DNA of 8,125 nt from Lysobacteraceae bacterium (lineage in GTDB: Bacteria > Pseudomonadota > Gammaproteobacteria > Xanthomonadales > Wenzhouxiangellaceae): positions 1 through 8,125 of the forward strand of contig JAIVHD010000309.1 in the NCBI GenBank assembly GCA_020201235.1. Reading direction: 5' to 3'. This document shows positions 5,699-8,125 of the stretch, one piece after another. The translations under genes and the position numbers were made by a program. Within the stretch, counting starts at the first letter, position 1, and each line of letters opens with the position of its first letter. Below the pieces are notes generated by a model that had not been told where the DNA came from, made no database searches, and saw only the letters and a list, made by a program, of their open reading frames with translations.

Positions 5699-7519
5699 AT
5701 GGACCGACAACCCGATCCGCCGCCGGGTATTTTTACCCAGATTCGCCCGCTTGCGACCTACGGGCGACGAGCGCTTTCGCTGGTCTGGGCAACCAGCCCG
5801 TGGCTGACCGTCGCACTCGCTGCCCTGACGCTGCTGGCCGGCCTGCTGCCGGCCTCGATTGCCTATGTCGGCAAATGGCTGGTCGACAGCGTCGTTGCCG
5901 CCACCCAGGACGGCACGCAGGTCGACGCGGTCTGGTTCTGGTTGAGCCTCGAAGCGCTGCTGGTCGCGGCGATGGCCGCCTCGCAAACCGCACTGAATAT
6001 CTGCAACAGCCTGCTGCGGGCACGTCTGGGTCACCGCGTCAACGTCATGATCCTTGAAAAAACCCAGCAGCTGGAGCTGGCGCAACTCGAGGACGCCGAG
6101 TTCTACGATCGCCTGACCCGCGCACGCCGCGAGGCCTCGACCCGGCCGTTGTCATTGGTCCAAAAAACCTTTGGCGTCATCCAAAACGGCATTGCAATCA
6201 TCAGTTTCAGCGGTTTGCTGTTTGCATTCTCGCCGTGGGCGGTGCTGGTGCTGGTGTTGGGCGGACTGCCAGCCTTTCTGGCCGAGGCAAAATTTGCCGG
6301 CCAGGCCTTTCGTCTATTTCAGTGGCGTTCGCCGGAAACACGCGAAATGATGTATCTGGAATCGGTGCTGGCGCGCGAGGATTACACCAAGGAGGTCCAG
6401 CTGTTCGACCTCGCGCCGACTCTGCTGCAGCGCTACCGGGATATTTTCAGCAAGATTTTTCATGAAGACCGCAAGCTGACGATCCGGCGCGGCTGGTGGG
6501 CCTTTGGTCTTGGCCTGGTCGGCACCATGGCACTGTACGGCGCGTTCGCCTGGGTCGTGTTGGCGACCGTCGCCGGTGGCCTGAGCCTCGGCCAGATGAC
6601 GATGTACATGATGGTCTTCAAGCAGGGTCAATCTGCGGTCAGTGCCAGCCTGACGGCCGTCAACGGCATGTATGAGGACCATCTCTACCTGACCAGCCTG
6701 TACGAGTTTCTGGAACAGCCCGTGCGCGCGCGTACAGGCAAGGCCAAAAAGGGCGAAAAGCCCGGCACCGGACTCGAAATCAGCGACCTGTCGTTTCGCT
6801 ACCCTGGCAGCGAGGCGTTGGCTCTGGAGGGCGTCAATCTGCGACTAAAGCCTGGCACCAGCCTGGCCCTGGTCGGCGAAAACGGCTCGGGCAAGACCAC
6901 ACTGACCAAGCTCATCGCCGGCCTGTACCGGCTCGAGCGCGGCGACATTCGGCTCGACGGAACATCACTGCTCGACTGGGACACGCGCGCGTTGCAGGAC
7001 CGCATCGGCGTGATCTTTCAGGACTTTGCCCGCTACCAGTGGCTGGTCGGGCACAATATCGGCGCCGGCGATATCACGCAGTTTGATCGCGAATCGAAGT
7101 GGCGGGCAGCTGCGGTCAAGGGTCTGGCCGATCGCTTTGTCGAGGATTTGCCACGAGGCTATCAAACCCAGCTCGGACGCTGGTTCAAGGACGGTCGCGA
7201 ACTATCGGGCGGTCAATGGCAGAAGATTGCGCTGGCGCGGGCCTTCATGCGCGAAAGCGCCGATATCCTGATTCTCGACGAACCGACGGCAGCAATGGAC
7301 GCCAAGGCCGAGGCCGAGGTTTTTCAACACTTTCAGGCTTTGGCCAGCCGCCAGATTCTGATCCTGATCTCGCATCGCTTTTCAACAGTCCGCCAGGCCG
7401 ACCTGATCGCCGTGCTGGATCAGGGAAAAATCACCGAGATCGGCACGCACGAACAACTGATGGCGCTTGGGGGCCAGTACGCAAAGCTGTTCGAACTCCA
7501 GGCCGCGGCATACCGCTGA
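5699..7519 (+). CDS. ABC transporter half-transporter, fused permease and ATPase (exporter type)
   Basis: A 606-residue ABC exporter half-molecule that should work as a homodimer, or with an unseen partner, in the inner membrane. The frame is open 41 codons further upstream, but that part would overlap the divergent gene. The ATG at 5699 (MDRQPDPPPGIF) is preferred although its ribosome-binding site is weak. Residues about 35-335 are the permease, with helices near 35-58, 78-100, 160-195 and 265-300. The cytoplasmic segment KEVQLFDLAPTLLQRYRDIF (about 231-250) is typical of exporters. The ATPase follows: A-loop Tyr368 (FRYPG), Walker A GENGSGKT (393-400), Q-loop Gln441, signature LSGGQ (502-506), Walker B ILILDEP (523-529) with catalytic Glu528, and H-loop His559 (SHRFST). 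All motifs are intact. There is no N-terminal peptidase domain. No membrane-fusion protein or cargo gene is adjacent, so the substrate (lipid, peptide or drug) cannot be told from sequence. Confidence 0.93.
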   Translation: MDRQPDPPPGIFTQIRPLATYGRRALSLVWATSPWLTVALAALTLLAGLLPASIAYVGKWLVDSVVAATQDGTQVDAVWFWLSLEALLVAAMAASQTALNICNSLLRARLGHRVNVMILEKTQQLELAQLEDAEFYDRLTRARREASTRPLSLVQKTFGVIQNGIAIISFSGLLFAFSPWAVLVLVLGGLPAFLAEAKFAGQAFRLFQWRSPETREMMYLESVLAREDYTKEVQLFDLAPTLLQRYRDIFSKIFHEDRKLTIRRGWWAFGLGLVGTMALYGAFAWVVLATVAGGLSLGQMTMYMMVFKQGQSAVSASLTAVNGMYEDHLYLTSLYEFLEQPVRARTGKAKKGEKPGTGLEISDLSFRYPGSEALALEGVNLRLKPGTSLALVGENGSGKTTLTKLIAGLYRLERGDIRLDGTSLLDWDTRALQDRIGVIFQDFARYQWLVGHNIGAGDITQFDRESKWRAAAVKGLADRFVEDLPRGYQTQLGRWFKDGRELSGGQWQKIALARAFMRESADILILDEPTAAMDAKAEAEVFQHFQALASRQILILISHRFSTVRQADLIAVLDQGKITEIGTHEQLMALGGQYAKLFELQAAAYR

Positions 7520-7553
7520 GCGGGCCGGCCGTGCAGCTCAAACGTGCCGCGAC

Positions 7554-8125
7554 TCAGATATCGAACAAGGCATTCAGGTAAACGGCCGTTCGAACTCCAG
7601 CCTGCTTCAGGCGACGCTCAAGATCATCATTCCATCGATAAACATAGTCCCAGCCCAGGGCCGGAATTGGCGCTTCGGTTTCGCCCGGAACCTGCTCCGG
7701 GGTTTCGGGATAGATTCTGTCGCGCAAGCCGGCACTTTCAGCCACCCAGACCATCGGATCGGGGTTGCCCCACTCGCGATAAAGGTCGGCCGTGATTTCG
7801 GTCTGCAACCAGCGCTTCATTTCGGAGTACGAAAGCTGCTTGTGGTCAATCATCTGCGAATCCCAAAGGCGATGCAGATTTGAGGGTTGGCCGAACCAGG
7901 TGATCTTGAAATCATTGCCACCGCGATCGCCACCGTGGCCGACATGCAAAGGCTGGTGCAGGTCACCGACGATGTGGATGACGAAGCGCAATGCGAGCTG
8001 CTTTTCGTAGAGCGTGCTGTCCGGATCATGAATCTGCGCGGAGAATTTCTTCAGCGCGCTCATGGCATCGCCCTGCGGCGGTGCCCCAACTTCGTTGTAT
8101 TGCTTGCCAGGTGGCACCGTAACGT
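7554..8125 (-). CDS. S1/P1 nuclease, C-terminal part (N-terminus beyond the window)
   Basis: The frame is open to the right edge, and the visible 190 codons start in mid-protein with TVPPGKQYNE. S1/P1 nucleases are zinc-dependent, usually exported enzymes that cut single-stranded DNA and RNA and leave 5'-phosphate ends. The metal-binding core is intact. HIVGDLHQPLH gives the H-x3-D-x5-H ligands equivalent to P1 His116, Asp120 and His126. NLHRLWDS gives the H-x3-D pair equivalent to His149 and Asp153. The conserved GGDRGGNDF lies between them. The N-terminal Trp, His6, Asp45 and His60 ligands and any signal peptide would lie outside. A GTG at 8117 is in frame but should not be taken as the start, since family homology continues upstream of it. 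The gene ends in FDI-stop and converges with the ABC exporter gene, 34 bp apart. Confidence 0.93.
   Translation of the reverse strand, partial: VTVPPGKQYNEVGAPPQGDAMSALKKFSAQIHDPDSTLYEKQLALRFVIHIVGDLHQPLHVGHGGDRGGNDFKITWFGQPSNLHRLWDSQMIDHKQLSYSEMKRWLQTEITADLYREWGNPDPMVWVAESAGLRDRIYPETPEQVPGETEAPIPALGWDYVYRWNDDLERRLKQAGVRTAVYLNALFDI

Noticed and set aside
7517..7553. Possible bidirectional terminator between the ABC exporter and nuclease genes
   Set aside because: TGAGC and GCTCA can pair around a GGCCGGCC-containing loop, but the stem is only 5 bp and no T-tract follows on either strand.
8115..8117. GTG as the start of the nuclease gene
   Set aside because: The frame remains open to the window edge, and essential N-terminal zinc ligands of the family would be missing, so the true start must lie outside.
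1..8125. A defence island, mobile element, CRISPR array, tRNA or rRNA
   Set aside because: No repeat array, transposase, integrase, terminal inverted repeats or RNA-gene-like sequence was seen. All long frames are accounted for by the genes listed.

Overview
The window is GC-rich, tightly packed bacterial chromosome with short intergenic gaps. The protein families suggest a Gammaproteobacterium, possibly a Chromatiales- or Wenzhouxiangella-like lineage. These include a CHCC zinc-finger protein of the proteobacterial type, a DUF2189 inner-membrane protein, a YhiN/HI0933-type flavoprotein, an exported prolyl oligopeptidase and an S1/P1 nuclease. The lineage is inferred from remembered family distribution, not from any marker gene.

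Layout. Positions 3665 down to 1 hold four genes on the minus strand. In transcription order they are an exported prolyl oligopeptidase, an unrecognised exported 346-residue protein, a small CHCC zinc-finger protein, and the first 51 codons of a membrane protein that runs off the left edge. The 59-bp gap between the first two carries two hairpins. Divergent from the peptidase is a plus-strand YhiN-family flavoprotein (3769-4773). It converges on a minus-strand DUF2189 membrane protein (4846-5622). That gene is divergent from a plus-strand ABC exporter half-transporter (5699-7519), which converges on the C-terminal three-quarters or so of an S1/P1 nuclease (7554 to the right edge).

How the genes fit together. 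There is no mobile element, CRISPR array, RNA gene or obvious multi-gene defence or biosynthetic system. The alternating orientations on the right look like independent single-gene transcription units. The left four genes may form one transcription unit, but they share no evident pathway. The peptidase, the 346-residue protein and probably the nuclease act outside the cytoplasm.

The most unusual item is the YhiN-family gene. It is in frame from end to end, but it appears to lack about 60-70 internal residues, including the conserved ATGG-type FAD-contact region. This is either a genuine in-frame deletion or an assembly error. The other points of interest are the 346-residue orphan, its hairpin-flanked leader, and an inverted repeat plus a direct repeat in the 103-bp divergent region at 3666-3768.
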